A stretch of 35,067 nt of DNA from Patescibacteria group bacterium (GCA_038065255.1 JBBTRI010000010.1:123762-158828), one strand, 5' to 3'; counted from the stretch's first letter, positions 24,495 to 33,454 are shown. Notes: a model not told the origin generated them from the letters alone. Numbers and translations are program-made.

Positions 24495-24998
24495 TTAGCG
24501 TGCTATTGAAATTTCTGTCGTGTTTTCAGACTCGCAGGCGCGTACGGTAACAATGCCCGTCGCATCGCGCTGAAGCGTATAGCCGGTATGTCCCGCTGTC
24601 CATGTGCCGGCACCATTGGGGCTCACTGGTACTCCGCCCATTTTCCCTGCCGTCACAAGTCCGGCAACGTTCACGCAATTTGTTGCAGTTACAACATCGG
24701 TATCACAATTAGCATCATATGCATTGCAGGCAGCCGCATCAGTTCCGACCATGTACACTTGCCCGGCCGTCATATTTGTAATGGCTGTGAGATAATTGCC
24801 CCTGTTGTCTACTTGATCTGCCTTGATTGCCGTCATAATCGCTGAAATATCCGACCAGCGACGAGCATCACGCGTATCACGAAACCGAGTAAGTGGATCC
24901 AGTGCCACAAATGCTACTGCAGCTAATATCGCGATAACCGCAATTACAATAAGGAGTTCGATCAGCGTAAACCCCCATTGAAACGCCTTTTGTTTCAT
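24495..24998 (-). CDS. Type IV major pilin candidate
   Basis: The 167-residue prepilin starts MKQKAFQWGFTLIELLIVIAVIAILAAVAFVAL. The prepilin peptidase site is G9|F10 with glutamate at +5 of the mature chain, and the hydrophobic N-terminal helix runs to about residue 32. A short basic and aspartate-rich helix (RDTRDARRWSDI) follows and a globular domain with cysteines at about 95-130 and near the end could hold disulfides. Its promoter-like element and 96-bp gap from pilM suggest separate, higher expression, as expected of a major pilin. It is the last gene before the terminator. Confidence 0.87.
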   Translation of the reverse strand: MKQKAFQWGFTLIELLIVIAVIAILAAVAFVALDPLTRFRDTRDARRWSDISAIMTAIKADQVDNRGNYLTAITNMTAGQVYMVGTDAAACNAYDANCDTDVVTATNCVNVAGLVTAGKMGGVPVSPNGAGTWTAGHTGYTLQRDATGIVTVRACESENTTEISIAR

Positions 24999-25029
24999 AT
25001 GTTTTTGCTATAATAAAAAATAAGTAAAA

Positions 25030-25058
25030 ATTATACCTCTTAAGTAAGTATACTCTAA
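25030..25058 (-). promoter_or_regulatory. Possible pilin promoter
   Basis: A TATAAT (25035-25030) lies 32 bp from the pilin ATG, and a TATACT lies 13 bp further upstream. The -35 (TTAGAG, 25058-25053) is weak. Confidence 0.35.
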
Positions 25059-25094
25059 AATCCCACTATGGGCAGTGGATAACTTACTCTTGAT

Positions 25095-26156
25095 CTAGAG
25101 ACGAAAAGAAGGATGCTCGCGTTCCCAAAAACCAAGTCTCACGCCTTTTAATGCCAATCCAAGCGCTTCGATATAATGAAGATGATCGGTTGTATCCGCA
25201 TTGTGATTGGGTTCAAGGAATGACGCTCCGCGCTGAACAGTCCGCTGTGTTTTCTCTTGAAGATATTCCGGCAATCCCACCAGGCGCGCTGATCCACCCA
25301 CAATAAGTATCTTGGTGATTGTTGCATTCATGCCTACCTCATAGTATGAGCATGCAGTGAGTATTTCATCAATAATAGGCTGGAGCAGTTTTTCAAACAG
25401 AGCGCGCCGAGAAATGGGCTCAAGACCCTCTTCCCGTTTAATCCTATCGGCTTCTTCTTTGGTAACATCAAGTGACTTCGCAATTTGTTCAGTGAAAAAA
25501 TCGCCGCCGATTTCAAGGGAGTGTATATATTCAAGGCCTCGCGACGAGCATATGGCAATTTTTGTCCTTTCTGCGCCACAGTCAACAATACAGAGAGGTT
25601 CGTGAGGTTGGCTGCCAAACAGCCCACGCGTGATAGCAAGAAGTTCGTGATCAAATGCAGCAACTCGATAAGGTGTTGTGTCAAAAAAATCCTTCCATTC
25701 CTGGAGCACTTCACGGCTCATGCCATATATCAGCACATCGACGGCAGTATCTTTCTTTGAAATAATTTTTGAAGAATAAATAAGATCGTCTTTTTCGATC
25801 GGAATGGTAGAGAGTGCAGTATCACGTATCTGTTCATTTAGTGCCGCTGGCGTTGAGACCTCAAAACGAGCTACGAAAGTATACACTTGGCGCTCTGGTA
25901 TTCCTACCACAATGTCATGCATCGAAAGCGGCTGCCCGGAAGCGCTCTGCCAAAGCAATGAGAGAGCCTCGAGAAGCTTTTTTTTATTTATAAGACGCCC
26001 GTGCTCTACTACTCCTTTCTCCAATGACATGCGTGCGCGATTTACAACAGTGGGTATGTGCGAAAAAACAGACCTTCGAAGTTCAATCGCTTCAAGAGTG
26101 TGGTCAGCTATATCCAATCCTAGTGCCTGTTTTTCAAACATATATAAAAAAATCAA
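25095..26156 (-). CDS. pilM: Type IV pilus assembly protein PilM
   Basis: PilM is an actin-like cytosolic protein that links PilN to the pilus machine. The 353-residue product has the FtsA/PilM-like ALGLDIADHTLEAIEL near residues 11-26, VDCGAERTKIAICSSRGLEYIHSLEIGGDFFTEQIA near 190-225 and ILIVGGSARLVGLPEYL near 290. Two starts compete: TTG at 26156 overlaps the previous stop as TTGA and has GGAGGAG eight bases upstream, whereas ATG at 26141 has none. The TTG is taken here because the same four-base overlap recurs in this operon. PilN and PilO genes, which normally follow, are absent from this stretch. Confidence 0.85.
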   Translation of the reverse strand: MIFLYMFEKQALGLDIADHTLEAIELRRSVFSHIPTVVNRARMSLEKGVVEHGRLINKKKLLEALSLLWQSASGQPLSMHDIVVGIPERQVYTFVARFEVSTPAALNEQIRDTALSTIPIEKDDLIYSSKIISKKDTAVDVLIYGMSREVLQEWKDFFDTTPYRVAAFDHELLAITRGLFGSQPHEPLCIVDCGAERTKIAICSSRGLEYIHSLEIGGDFFTEQIAKSLDVTKEEADRIKREEGLEPISRRALFEKLLQPIIDEILTACSYYEVGMNATITKILIVGGSARLVGLPEYLQEKTQRTVQRGASFLEPNHNADTTDHLHYIEALGLALKGVRLGFWEREHPSFRL

Positions 26157-26596
26157 TCATTTCTCTCCTCCCATGAAAGCACCACGGGAACTGCTCCCAA
26201 CAGCGAATACTGCGATCGAATATGTTTTGTATGTCCCGCCACCACGGCAGTCACGTCTATTCTTCGCGTAGTAGCATCGAGATTAGCAACCTGTAGTGTA
26301 CAGGAGCCATTCGGTGCTGTGAAGGGCACAGGACTGCTGAGCCCCCAGAGTACATCTCGCCGAATACGAATATATCCTTCTTCCATGCATCCATCTGCCA
26401 ATGACGACGCTTCGCCACCGCGTTCACCCACATAACTACCTTCTCTTTGGCCAAGGCCAATCACAAGCGCACTTGTTGAAATAATCAACAGCGATGAGCC
26501 AAGAATAATAACAGCAATGAGAAGTGAAACTCCCCTCTTATTGCCGGACCGATGCGGCTGTTTGAAATGTGTGTGTGAATGAAACATACGAATCAT
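26153..26596 (-). CDS. PilX-like pilus assembly protein
   Basis: With the ATG at 26596 the product is 147 residues. It has a basic start and then RGVSLLIAVIILGSSLLIISTSALVIGLG, a prepilin-like hydrophobic helix after a Gly, without the usual glutamate at +5. CMEEGYIRIRRD and the NGSCTLQV segment resemble PilX-like minor pilus proteins. The MIRMF start is repeated in the preceding gene and is chosen for that reason; earlier and later starts at 26620 (TTG) and 26587 (ATG) also exist. It overlaps the end of the preceding prepilin gene by 59 bases, an unusually long overlap. Confidence 0.7.
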   Translation of the reverse strand: MIRMFHSHTHFKQPHRSGNKRGVSLLIAVIILGSSLLIISTSALVIGLGQREGSYVGERGGEASSLADGCMEEGYIRIRRDVLWGLSSPVPFTAPNGSCTLQVANLDATTRRIDVTAVVAGHTKHIRSQYSLLGAVPVVLSWEERND

Positions 26597-27065
26597 CTTG
26601 AGAACGCATCTGCGTTTCAATAGTTATACGAACGTTTTCGCGTTCTGTTGAACCCGAAAGCAATGAAAATAGTAATTGGGATAATTGAACTTCATTAGTC
26701 GTCAAAGCAATAGGTTGAGCTGCACCCTCCTGCATGGTAAGTATGCCATTATCCTGATCAAGACGGAATATTGTTGGATTGACTGCCGGGTCTGCCATCG
26801 AAAGTGCAAGCACGCCAGGATCAGCATCAAATGTTGATGCTCCAGTATTGACACCTGTGGCGCTCCGAATTTTTTGACTCATGATATCCAGTGCCATCCG
26901 ACTATTTTCATCGACTTCCTGCATGCTTTCCAGTGATGACCGTGTGGAAAGAAGCGATACCATAAAACCTCCGAAACTTCCGGCAATCGCTAACAAAAGA
27001 GCAATAGTGATTATTGTTTCAAAAAGCGTAAAGCCTTTTGATTTCCGGTTGAACATACGGATCAT
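26538..27065 (-). CDS. PilW/GspJ-like minor prepilin
   Basis: The 175-residue prepilin has SKGFTLFETIITIALLLAIAGSFGGFM, with cleavage after Gly11 and glutamate at +5 of the mature chain. A helical stalk, DENSRMALDIMSQKIRSATG, precedes a beta-rich body. This is the pattern of PilW/GspJ-type minor pilins, which sit at the pilus tip and prime assembly. The start overlaps the stop of the propeller-pilin gene as ATGA, so translation is probably coupled. Confidence 0.8.
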   Translation of the reverse strand: MIRMFNRKSKGFTLFETIITIALLLAIAGSFGGFMVSLLSTRSSLESMQEVDENSRMALDIMSQKIRSATGVNTGASTFDADPGVLALSMADPAVNPTIFRLDQDNGILTMQEGAAQPIALTTNEVQLSQLLFSLLSGSTERENVRITIETQMRSQDDSYVSFTHTFQTAASVRQ

Positions 27066-28819
27066 TTATAATATATCCGAACTTCATTAAGAGTCGGCGT
27101 GTTCTGCATATCTCCATCGAGAATGACTCGGTATTGAACCCATCGATTATTATTTGCGGCACTGGATATCACCGATCCTCGAGGATCGGAAAAATACGTA
27201 TCAACTCCTGCAGAGCCATACCACGATCCAAAAACTCCCTGAATGCCACCATTATCCGGCGCGGTACGTACCTGAAAACGCACATCGCAGGCAGGAGTGC
27301 ATACAGGCACTGCTTCATCCCACTCAATAACAGTCACAGGAGAGGAATCGCTCAGGGAAAATGCTGATGATACGAGTGTCGCTTGTGCATAATAAGCATT
27401 CGCTACATAACGAAAAATTTTCGAACCATCGCCTACGGCCCATGCTGATGTTAGTGACAACGCACTAACTCCACGCAGATTGTTCGTCGTTGGAGATGTG
27501 GCTTCCTGCCATGAAACGCCGTTCCAATGAAGGATTTCTCCACCGTTTCCCACAGCCCATCCATGGACTGTAGAGGAAAAATGAATAGCGTTCCAATTAT
27601 TGCCTCCCGTATCCTCAGCTTGCGACCATGCAATACCATTCCAATGATAGATCAATCCCTGATCTCCGATTGCCCAGCCATCAAGCGCTGAAATCATATG
27701 GAGTGCACTCCATACCGTGCCGCCGGTATCCGTATGTTCTGCCCATGCCGCACCGTTCCAGTGATAGATCAAGCCTTGATTACCAACCATCCAACCGTCC
27801 GTAGCGCTTATCAGCTGCACATCATTCCATTCTGTACCGCCGGTGTCGGCAAACTCTGACCAGCTAACACCGTTATAGCGAAAAATTTTACCGGCAGCGC
27901 CAACTGCCCAGCCGTCAGACGGGTTTAAAAAATACACACTATTAAGATGGTCTGTTGCCGGAGATATAGCAGATGACCATGCAGTTCCATTATAGTGAAT
28001 GATCTTACCCCCATCTCCTACCGCCCAGCCGTCACTCTGTGAAAGCATATGGATTGCATTGATTCTATCCCCATGGGGTGAGGATACTTCCGTCCATGCC
28101 GTACCGTTGTAATGGGCAATAAGCCCGTTATCACCCACTGCCCACATGTCGCTTGCCGATACTGTGCTTACACCCCGAATATGGTGCCCCTGAGGCAATT
28201 CCGTATGGAGCGACCACGCGCCACTCCCGATATTTGGTGCAATCTGAACTTGACCCGCAATAGTAGTGAGCGCATGCCCATCATCGCTTTCATAACGATT
28301 GGGAAGCAGCCATGTACTCTGTCCTGCGCCGCCCACCCAATCTGTCTGTGTCCATACTGATGAATCCCAATTGGTAAGATAGGAACTTCTCACAACTCTA
28401 TTTGGCGTATTCTCAAGCGTTGTCCAATCAACGCGGCTCTCTGCATATTTCGTATGGGGATCCGTATAACTTGCCGGACATGAAGCACTATCTCCTTGAG
28501 ATGTTCTGCACACATCACTCACGGTGATCGTACGAGTAAAGGGTGGGATTGAATTGCTCGCACCCGATGCAATCCATTGATTTGCCGAAATTGCAACTCC
28601 GCTTGGCGTGGCTGGAAGCTCATTCCATGCTCCATCGCGTATTGAACGAATTGCTTCAAGACCCTCTTGGGCAAGGGCATCAGCTTCTAAATGCTGGGAA
28701 CCTTGTTGACCGCCATGAAGCGAACCCAGCATAAGCGAGACGAGTGCCATTGCAATGAAAGAAAAAATAGCTAAAGCAATGACAATTTCAAGAATGGCCT
28801 GCCCTTTTTTCTTATTCAT
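27062..28819 (-). CDS. Prepilin-like protein fused to a seven-bladed beta-propeller
   Basis: With the ATG at 28819 the product is 585 residues. A prepilin-type N-terminus (KKKGQAILEIVIALAIFSFIAMALVSLMLG) has a processing site G6|Q7 and Glu at +5. A non-repetitive region (about 40-200) with three or more cysteines follows. Seven tandem 39- to 40-residue units, each starting with W and containing GWAVGDGGxIxHYNG-like cores, occupy about 202-475. A C-terminal domain (about 476-585, ending NEVRIYYK) resembles a discoidin/laminin-G-type sandwich. The likely role is a pilus-tip adhesin, by analogy with PilY1. That is inference. It shares eight bases with the upstream prepilin gene. Confidence 0.8.
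   Translation of the reverse strand: MNKKKGQAILEIVIALAIFSFIAMALVSLMLGSLHGGQQGSQHLEADALAQEGLEAIRSIRDGAWNELPATPSGVAISANQWIASGASNSIPPFTRTITVSDVCRTSQGDSASCPASYTDPHTKYAESRVDWTTLENTPNRVVRSSYLTNWDSSVWTQTDWVGGAGQSTWLLPNRYESDDGHALTTIAGQVQIAPNIGSGAWSLHTELPQGHHIRGVSTVSASDMWAVGDNGLIAHYNGTAWTEVSSPHGDRINAIHMLSQSDGWAVGDGGKIIHYNGTAWSSAISPATDHLNSVYFLNPSDGWAVGAAGKIFRYNGVSWSEFADTGGTEWNDVQLISATDGWMVGNQGLIYHWNGAAWAEHTDTGGTVWSALHMISALDGWAIGDQGLIYHWNGIAWSQAEDTGGNNWNAIHFSSTVHGWAVGNGGEILHWNGVSWQEATSPTTNNLRGVSALSLTSAWAVGDGSKIFRYVANAYYAQATLVSSAFSLSDSSPVTVIEWDEAVPVCTPACDVRFQVRTAPDNGGIQGVFGSWYGSAGVDTYFSDPRGSVISSAANNNRWVQYRVILDGDMQNTPTLNEVRIYYK
27395..28216 (-). repeat. Seven tandem ~117-bp units encoding propeller blades
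   Basis: The encoded units are 40, then six times 39 residues. Units 4-6 are the most alike (all begin W-x-E/Q-x-x-DTGG and end LI/IL-HWNG). No unit is disrupted. Confidence 0.8.
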
Positions 28820-29276
28820 ATTCAGCTTTACCTGCGCCATTAATAGAAAGTGTGCGAGCACCTGATACGCTATGCGTGAGAATAACTGTTCCCGTAGCCG
28901 AAGGAAGAGCGAATGTATTTGAAAAAACAATTTCCTGAGATCCTTGGGTTAATGATGGCGCAAGTGAGATTGCAGAATCCAACTGCACAACTCGGTCATA
29001 GCCCTGTTCTCGTGCCGCATAGGATGTCCCCTGAAAAACAACATAGCGATCGGGACCGGTAGGATTACTATCAAAATAGATCCCATGAGGAATGTTATGA
29101 AGGCGTGCTGCGCTCATGGTACGCATAAGCCTCAGATTTTGTATAAGTTGAGCTGCTCCTTCGTTGAGTTGCGAACTTACCTGAAGATTTGAATAGATGG
29201 GAAATGCTGCTGCCACCAATAGAAGAGTGATGCCGCTCACGACCAAAAGCTCAATAAGCGTAAAACCGTACTTCAT
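28812..29276 (-). CDS. GspH/FimT-like minor prepilin
   Basis: The 154-residue protein starts MKYGFTLIELLVVSGITLLLVAAAFPIY, so the processing site is G4|F5 with Glu at +5. The body, beginning SSQLNEGAAQLIQNLRLMRTMSAARLHNI, matches the GspH/FimT-type helix then beta-sandwich. It is a probable tip-complex minor pilin. The start overlaps the pilC stop as ATGA and its end overlaps the start of the propeller pilin. Confidence 0.83.
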   Translation of the reverse strand: MKYGFTLIELLVVSGITLLLVAAAFPIYSNLQVSSQLNEGAAQLIQNLRLMRTMSAARLHNIPHGIYFDSNPTGPDRYVVFQGTSYAAREQGYDRVVQLDSAISLAPSLTQGSQEIVFSNTFALPSATGTVILTHSVSGARTLSINGAGKAEYE

Positions 29277-30355
29277 TTTTTTACCCCTCCTGTAATATTG
29301 TAAATTGGAGTAATAATTGAGAGAGCCAAAAATGCCACTGCAAGGCCTATGAAAATAAGGAGAGCTGGTTCTATGACAGTTGAGAGCGCTTTTGTTGCGC
29401 TATCCACTTCTGCTTCATAATATTCTCCGAGGTAGAGCAGCGTATCCTCAAGCTTGCCCGACTCCTCTCCAACGCGCACCATATGAACAAGAACCGAAGG
29501 AAAAAGAATAGGATATTGATCCAATATCTCATGAAGTGCGCTTCCTTTTGTAACGCGGATGCCAAGCTCTTGCATTGCAGATTTATAATAGAAATTTTCA
29601 AGAGTCTGTTTCATAATATCAAGCGCTTCATCAATGCGCAGTCCGCTTTTCAACAACATTCCGAGTGTTCTTGAAAATCTGGCAAGATTTGCCGCTTGCG
29701 TAATTTGCTTGACGATTGGAATCCGCAGAAAAAACCAATGCGTATAGGGGCGAATAAAACGCCGCTTCAGCAGCCATGCCAAAAAAATAATACCGCCAAT
29801 AACACCAACAAGAAGCACTGTTCCGTGCTGCTCAACAAGCTTTGAAAAAGCAATAAGCCATTGTGTCGTAATCGGCAATTCCATCCGAAGTCCGGTAAAC
29901 AGCGGCGTGATTTGCGGCAACACAAAGAATGCTATCACAAGACCCAATACAAGCGTTGCTATAAGTACGATAATGGGATAAATGAGCGCGCCTTTCACTT
30001 TCGAAATAACTGCACGATCTTTTTCCAGCTGCAATGCAAGGTGCTCAAGATTCGTTTCGAGTGTGCCTGATACTTCTCCGGCGCGCACAGCACTGACAAA
30101 TAACCCAGAAAATACCTTTTTATGATCTGAGAGTGCATCGGCAAATGATCTGCCTGCAGTAACAGAACGAGAAACATTATCGAGAACGAACTTCAATGTT
30201 CCATGCGCAGAATCTTGCACGATATGCAAAGCTTCGGTGATTGAAAGCCCTGACTTCAGCATAATTGCAAGGTGCCGCGCCAATAACGTTCGCTGGGAAA
30301 GCGAAACGCCGCCAAGTGACATGGTAAGAGGGTTTTTTTTGGTTTTTTTTACCAT
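29273..30355 (-). CDS. pilC: Type IV pilus inner-membrane platform protein PilC (GspF family)
   Basis: The 360-residue protein contains two related GspF domains. Domain 1 is about residues 20-140 (LARHLAIMLKSGLSITEALHIVQD and GTLETNLEHLALQLEKD) and domain 2 about 225-345 (ARFSRTLGMLLKSGLRIDEALDIM and GEESGKLEDTLLYLGEYYEAEVD). Each ends in a hydrophobic span, with a central pair of membrane helices. PilC transmits the motion of PilB to the growing pilus. It starts seven bases after pilB and its stop overlaps the next prepilin start. Confidence 0.93.
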   Translation of the reverse strand: MVKKTKKNPLTMSLGGVSLSQRTLLARHLAIMLKSGLSITEALHIVQDSAHGTLKFVLDNVSRSVTAGRSFADALSDHKKVFSGLFVSAVRAGEVSGTLETNLEHLALQLEKDRAVISKVKGALIYPIIVLIATLVLGLVIAFFVLPQITPLFTGLRMELPITTQWLIAFSKLVEQHGTVLLVGVIGGIIFLAWLLKRRFIRPYTHWFFLRIPIVKQITQAANLARFSRTLGMLLKSGLRIDEALDIMKQTLENFYYKSAMQELGIRVTKGSALHEILDQYPILFPSVLVHMVRVGEESGKLEDTLLYLGEYYEAEVDSATKALSTVIEPALLIFIGLAVAFLALSIITPIYNITGGVKK

Positions 30356-30362
30356 ACTCTTC

Positions 30363-32060
30363 TTATGTGCGGGTAACTCGAATCACCTCCTGAAAAGTCG
30401 TGATGCCCAAAAATATTTTATCAATGCCATCATCCAGCATTGTTGTCATGCCACCCTTCACAGCAGCATCCATGAGTTCCTCACTTGAAGCGCGGCGCAG
30501 GATTGCTTCGCGAAGAATATCATCAAGCTGCATGACCTCGTAAATACCTAAGCGCCCGCGATACCCCGTTTGGCTGCAAAGAGCACATCCCTTTCCACGG
30601 TACCATTGGATGTGAGCGATAGACTTTACGTTATGGGCAAGGATGCGTTCTTTAAGAAGTGTTTCATCTTCGATAAGCCGTTTTTCTTCCGGTGTTATGG
30701 TGTACGATTCGCGACACTTTTCGCATATTTTTCTCACCAAACGTTGAGCAATCACAATATTCACCGTACTTGCCAACAAGAACGGTTCAATATTCATATC
30801 GAGAAGTCGGGGCAGTGTTGTTGCAGAATCATTTGCGTGGAGCGTTGAGAGCACCAAATGCCCCGTCATTGCAGAGTTGATAGCAATGCCGGCTGTTTCT
30901 TCATCGCGAATTTCACCGACTAAAATAATATCCGGATCTTGGCGCAAAATAGAACGCAGCCCGGTGGCAAAAGTCAGATTGGTTTTGGCATTTACTTGGA
31001 TCTGATTGATGCCTTCAATATCATATTCCACAGGATCTTCAATGGTAATAATATGAACATCCCGTTTATTGAGAATTTTTAAAATAGCGTATACCGTGGT
31101 GGTTTTACCGCTGCCGGTTGGTCCTGTCACCAAGATCATGCCATAGGGTTTTCGAATAGCGCGCTGAGTTTTTTTAAGATCATTTTCAGAAAATCCCAAA
31201 TCATTGAGATTAAACTGCTGAGCTTTACTGGAAAGAAGGCGCATGACGACATTTTCTCCATAGGTTACGGGCACAACCGATACGCGGACATCGATTGTTT
31301 CGCCATCGGTAGCAAAACGGAATTTTCCATCTTGAGCTGCTCGATGTTCATCGGTACGCATTCGGGAAAGAATTTTAATGCGTGTTACAATCAGCTCGGT
31401 TAGTTCTTTTGGCATTTCCAAAACATCGTGCATAACGCCATCGATGCGGAATCGCACAAGAATTCTTCGAGAAGACGGTTCGACATGGATGTCTGATACG
31501 CGATTTTTGTAACCATAGTGGACGATCGAATCTACAAGCTCAACAATGGCACTGTCTCGTTCTTCACGGGAAAGCGAAAGGTTTTTTATGCGCTGATAGA
31601 TGCCTTTAAATACCTCTATCAAGCTGCCCTTGTATTGCGCCACTGCTTTTGCAAGCCCTTTGGGAGTGATGACATAGACAATAATGGGTTCGCCAAACCG
31701 CTTCTCAAGAAGATGCCGCATAGAAAGATCTTCCGGATCGATCATTCCCACTCGAATACCCTCCGCTCCTCTGCCAAACGCTACAACTCCGCTTGCTTCT
31801 GAAACAATTTGGGGAATGAGATAAAAAACATTTTCTTCAATTGTTTCTTTGACAAGATCAACAAAGGGAACACCAAGAGCTTTGCCAAGCTGTGCTCCAA
31901 GTTTTTCTTCAGATAGGTTGTTTTGTTCTAAAAGGGCCGGGAACAAATCCTGCTTTGTTCCTTTAATCGATTTTTTCAATGCCAAAACATCATCCTTAGA
32001 AACGATGTCTTTGCGAATCATGATAGCAATGCATTTTTCTTCACTGCTCATTCGTGCCAT
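30363..32060 (-). CDS. pilB: Type IV pilus extension ATPase PilB (GspE family)
   Basis: The 565-residue protein drives pilus polymerisation. An MshEN-type N-terminal domain (about 20-150) is followed by the N2 region with SDIHVEPSSRRILVRFRIDG and the ATPase core. Walker A is GPTGSGKTT at 313-321, Walker B DIILVGE at 377-383, and the His box LSTLHAND near 404. A four-cysteine zinc site is present at C446/C449 and C492/C495. No separate PilT is seen here. The gene is the first of the pilus operon, and a dyad lies directly before its start codon. Confidence 0.95.
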   Translation of the reverse strand: MARMSSEEKCIAIMIRKDIVSKDDVLALKKSIKGTKQDLFPALLEQNNLSEEKLGAQLGKALGVPFVDLVKETIEENVFYLIPQIVSEASGVVAFGRGAEGIRVGMIDPEDLSMRHLLEKRFGEPIIVYVITPKGLAKAVAQYKGSLIEVFKGIYQRIKNLSLSREERDSAIVELVDSIVHYGYKNRVSDIHVEPSSRRILVRFRIDGVMHDVLEMPKELTELIVTRIKILSRMRTDEHRAAQDGKFRFATDGETIDVRVSVVPVTYGENVVMRLLSSKAQQFNLNDLGFSENDLKKTQRAIRKPYGMILVTGPTGSGKTTTVYAILKILNKRDVHIITIEDPVEYDIEGINQIQVNAKTNLTFATGLRSILRQDPDIILVGEIRDEETAGIAINSAMTGHLVLSTLHANDSATTLPRLLDMNIEPFLLASTVNIVIAQRLVRKICEKCRESYTITPEEKRLIEDETLLKERILAHNVKSIAHIQWYRGKGCALCSQTGYRGRLGIYEVMQLDDILREAILRRASSEELMDAAVKGGMTTMLDDGIDKIFLGITTFQEVIRVTRT

Positions 32061-32089
32061 AGTATGCTGAGTGAAACACTCTGTATACT
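32061..32089 (-). promoter_or_regulatory. Dyad-symmetric operator-like element before pilB
   Basis: AGTATGCTGAGTG, AAA, CACTCTGTATACT form 13-base arms that match at 11 positions. The dyad starts at the base adjoining the pilB ATG and covers the putative -10. It may bind a dimeric regulator or form an RNA hairpin over the ribosome-binding region. Confidence 0.55.
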
Positions 32090-32111
32090 ATCACGATTTC
32101 AATCAAAACAA
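32082..32111 (-). promoter_or_regulatory. Candidate pilB promoter
   Basis: TTGTTT (32111-32106) and TATACA (32087-32082) are separated by 18 bp. The -35 is weak. The -10 lies in the dyad. Confidence 0.4.
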
Positions 32112-32120
32112 AAACTCGTT

Positions 32121-33290
32121 TTATCCATTATGGCAAAATGTGAAAAAATCAGTCGCTCTATCGGTACACTCCCATGAGAATTCGTTTTCATTCCTGCCAA
32201 AGTGCCCATAAGCGGCGGTTTTTGCATAGATGGGTTTCCGCAAATCCAAATGAGTAATAATTCCTTCGGGTGTTAGGTCAAAATACTGCATCACCCGCTC
32301 AGCGATTATTTCATCGGGCAGCTTACCACTTCCAAACGTATCAACCATCACCGATGTTGGCTGTTCTCTTCCGATAACATAAGCTATTTGTACCTCGACA
32401 GTATCTGCTAACCCCGCTGCAACGATATTTTTAGCAACATAACGAGCCATATAGGCACCCGACCGATCTACTTTACTTGGGTCTTTACCGGAAAAACATC
32501 CACCACCGTGCCGCCCCTTGCCGCCATAAGTATCGACTATAATCTTTCGCCCTGTTAACCCGGTATCCCCATGGGGGCCGCCAACTACGAATCGTCCAGT
32601 CATATTGATAAAATACTGCGTATTCTCATCAATATAGTCTTTGCAGACGGGTATAATCACTTCTTTAATACAGTCTGTACGGATTTGCTCAAGTGAAATG
32701 TCAGGATCATGCTGAGCGGCAAGTACAACATTAGCAAGCCTCATCGGTTTGCCATTCTGGTACTGCACAGCTACTTGTGACTTGCCGTCAGGCCGTAGAT
32801 ATGGCAGGGTACCATCTTTCCGCACTTCAGCAAGACGCGCTGCAAGCTTATGAGCTAAGATAATCGGTAGTGGCATGTATTCGGGTGTTTCCCTGCATGC
32901 ATAGCCAAACATAAGCCCCTGATCACCGGCACCATGAACCCTTTTATCTGTTATCACCCCTTGTGCTATATCAGGACTCTGTTCATGGAGCGATACTAGA
33001 ACGCCGCAGTTTTCAAAATCTATGCCATAGGAAGGATCGGTATACCCAATCGATCGCAGCACTGATCGTACAGTTTTTTGCACATCAACGAACCCTTCGG
33101 TTGTCACTTCTCCACCCACGATCACCAAGCCCGTAGTTGTAAAAGCTTCAACGGCGATGCGAGAATACGGATCCTGGGCGATTAAAGCATCGAGAATCGC
33201 ATCGGAAATCTGATCGCAGATTTTATCCGGATGACCTTCGGTTACTGATTCTGAAGTAAACAAAAAAGATGGTTGTTTTGGTATATTCAT
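32121..33290 (-). CDS. metK: S-adenosylmethionine synthase
   Basis: The 389-residue enzyme makes SAM from methionine and ATP. It contains [17 protein letters not shown] near 18-34, [12 protein letters not shown] near 115-126 and [40 protein letters not shown] near 258-297, all family signatures. Length is typical. It follows a 45-codon ORF by 26 bp and precedes pilB by 60 bp. There is no obvious SAM riboswitch upstream. Confidence 0.97.
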   Translation of the reverse strand: MNIPKQPSFLFTSESVTEGHPDKICDQISDAILDALIAQDPYSRIAVEAFTTTGLVIVGGEVTTEGFVDVQKTVRSVLRSIGYTDPSYGIDFENCGVLVSLHEQSPDIAQGVITDKRVHGAGDQGLMFGYACRETPEYMPLPIILAHKLAARLAEVRKDGTLPYLRPDGKSQVAVQYQNGKPMRLANVVLAAQHDPDISLEQIRTDCIKEVIIPVCKDYIDENTQYFINMTGRFVVGGPHGDTGLTGRKIIVDTYGGKGRHGGGCFSGKDPSKVDRSGAYMARYVAKNIVAAGLADTVEVQIAYVIGREQPTSVMVDTFGSGKLPDEIIAERVMQYFDLTPEGIITHLDLRKPIYAKTAAYGHFGRNENEFSWECTDRATDFFTFCHNG

Positions 33291-33316
33291 AAATCACTTC
33301 ACTTTTTACCCCAATA

Positions 33317-33454
33317 CTAGGAGGAGGGTTGCGAAGGATTCTGCTCCACCTCTTCTTCTTCCTGAGGGATTCCTAGTAAATCCTTTAATTTATCATACTT
33401 CCGCGGGTCATGACCGTTCAATGCGGCATCAATCAATTCATCGGGAGTGGGCAC
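33317..33454 (-). CDS. Conserved-looking 45-residue small protein upstream of metK
   Basis: A GTG start at 33454 has AAGGAG seven bases upstream, one of the better Shine-Dalgarno sites in the window. The encoded 45-residue peptide has two helix-like segments (TPDELIDAALNG and RKYDKLKDLLGI) and ends in an acidic, Pro/Ser/Gln tail. Family not recognised. The promoter at 33504-33532 gives a leader of about 43 bases. It probably precedes metK in one transcript. A leader or a regulatory peptide is possible, but so is a small stand-alone protein. Confidence 0.55.
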   Translation of the reverse strand: MPTPDELIDAALNGHDPRKYDKLKDLLGIPQEEEEVEQNPSQPSS

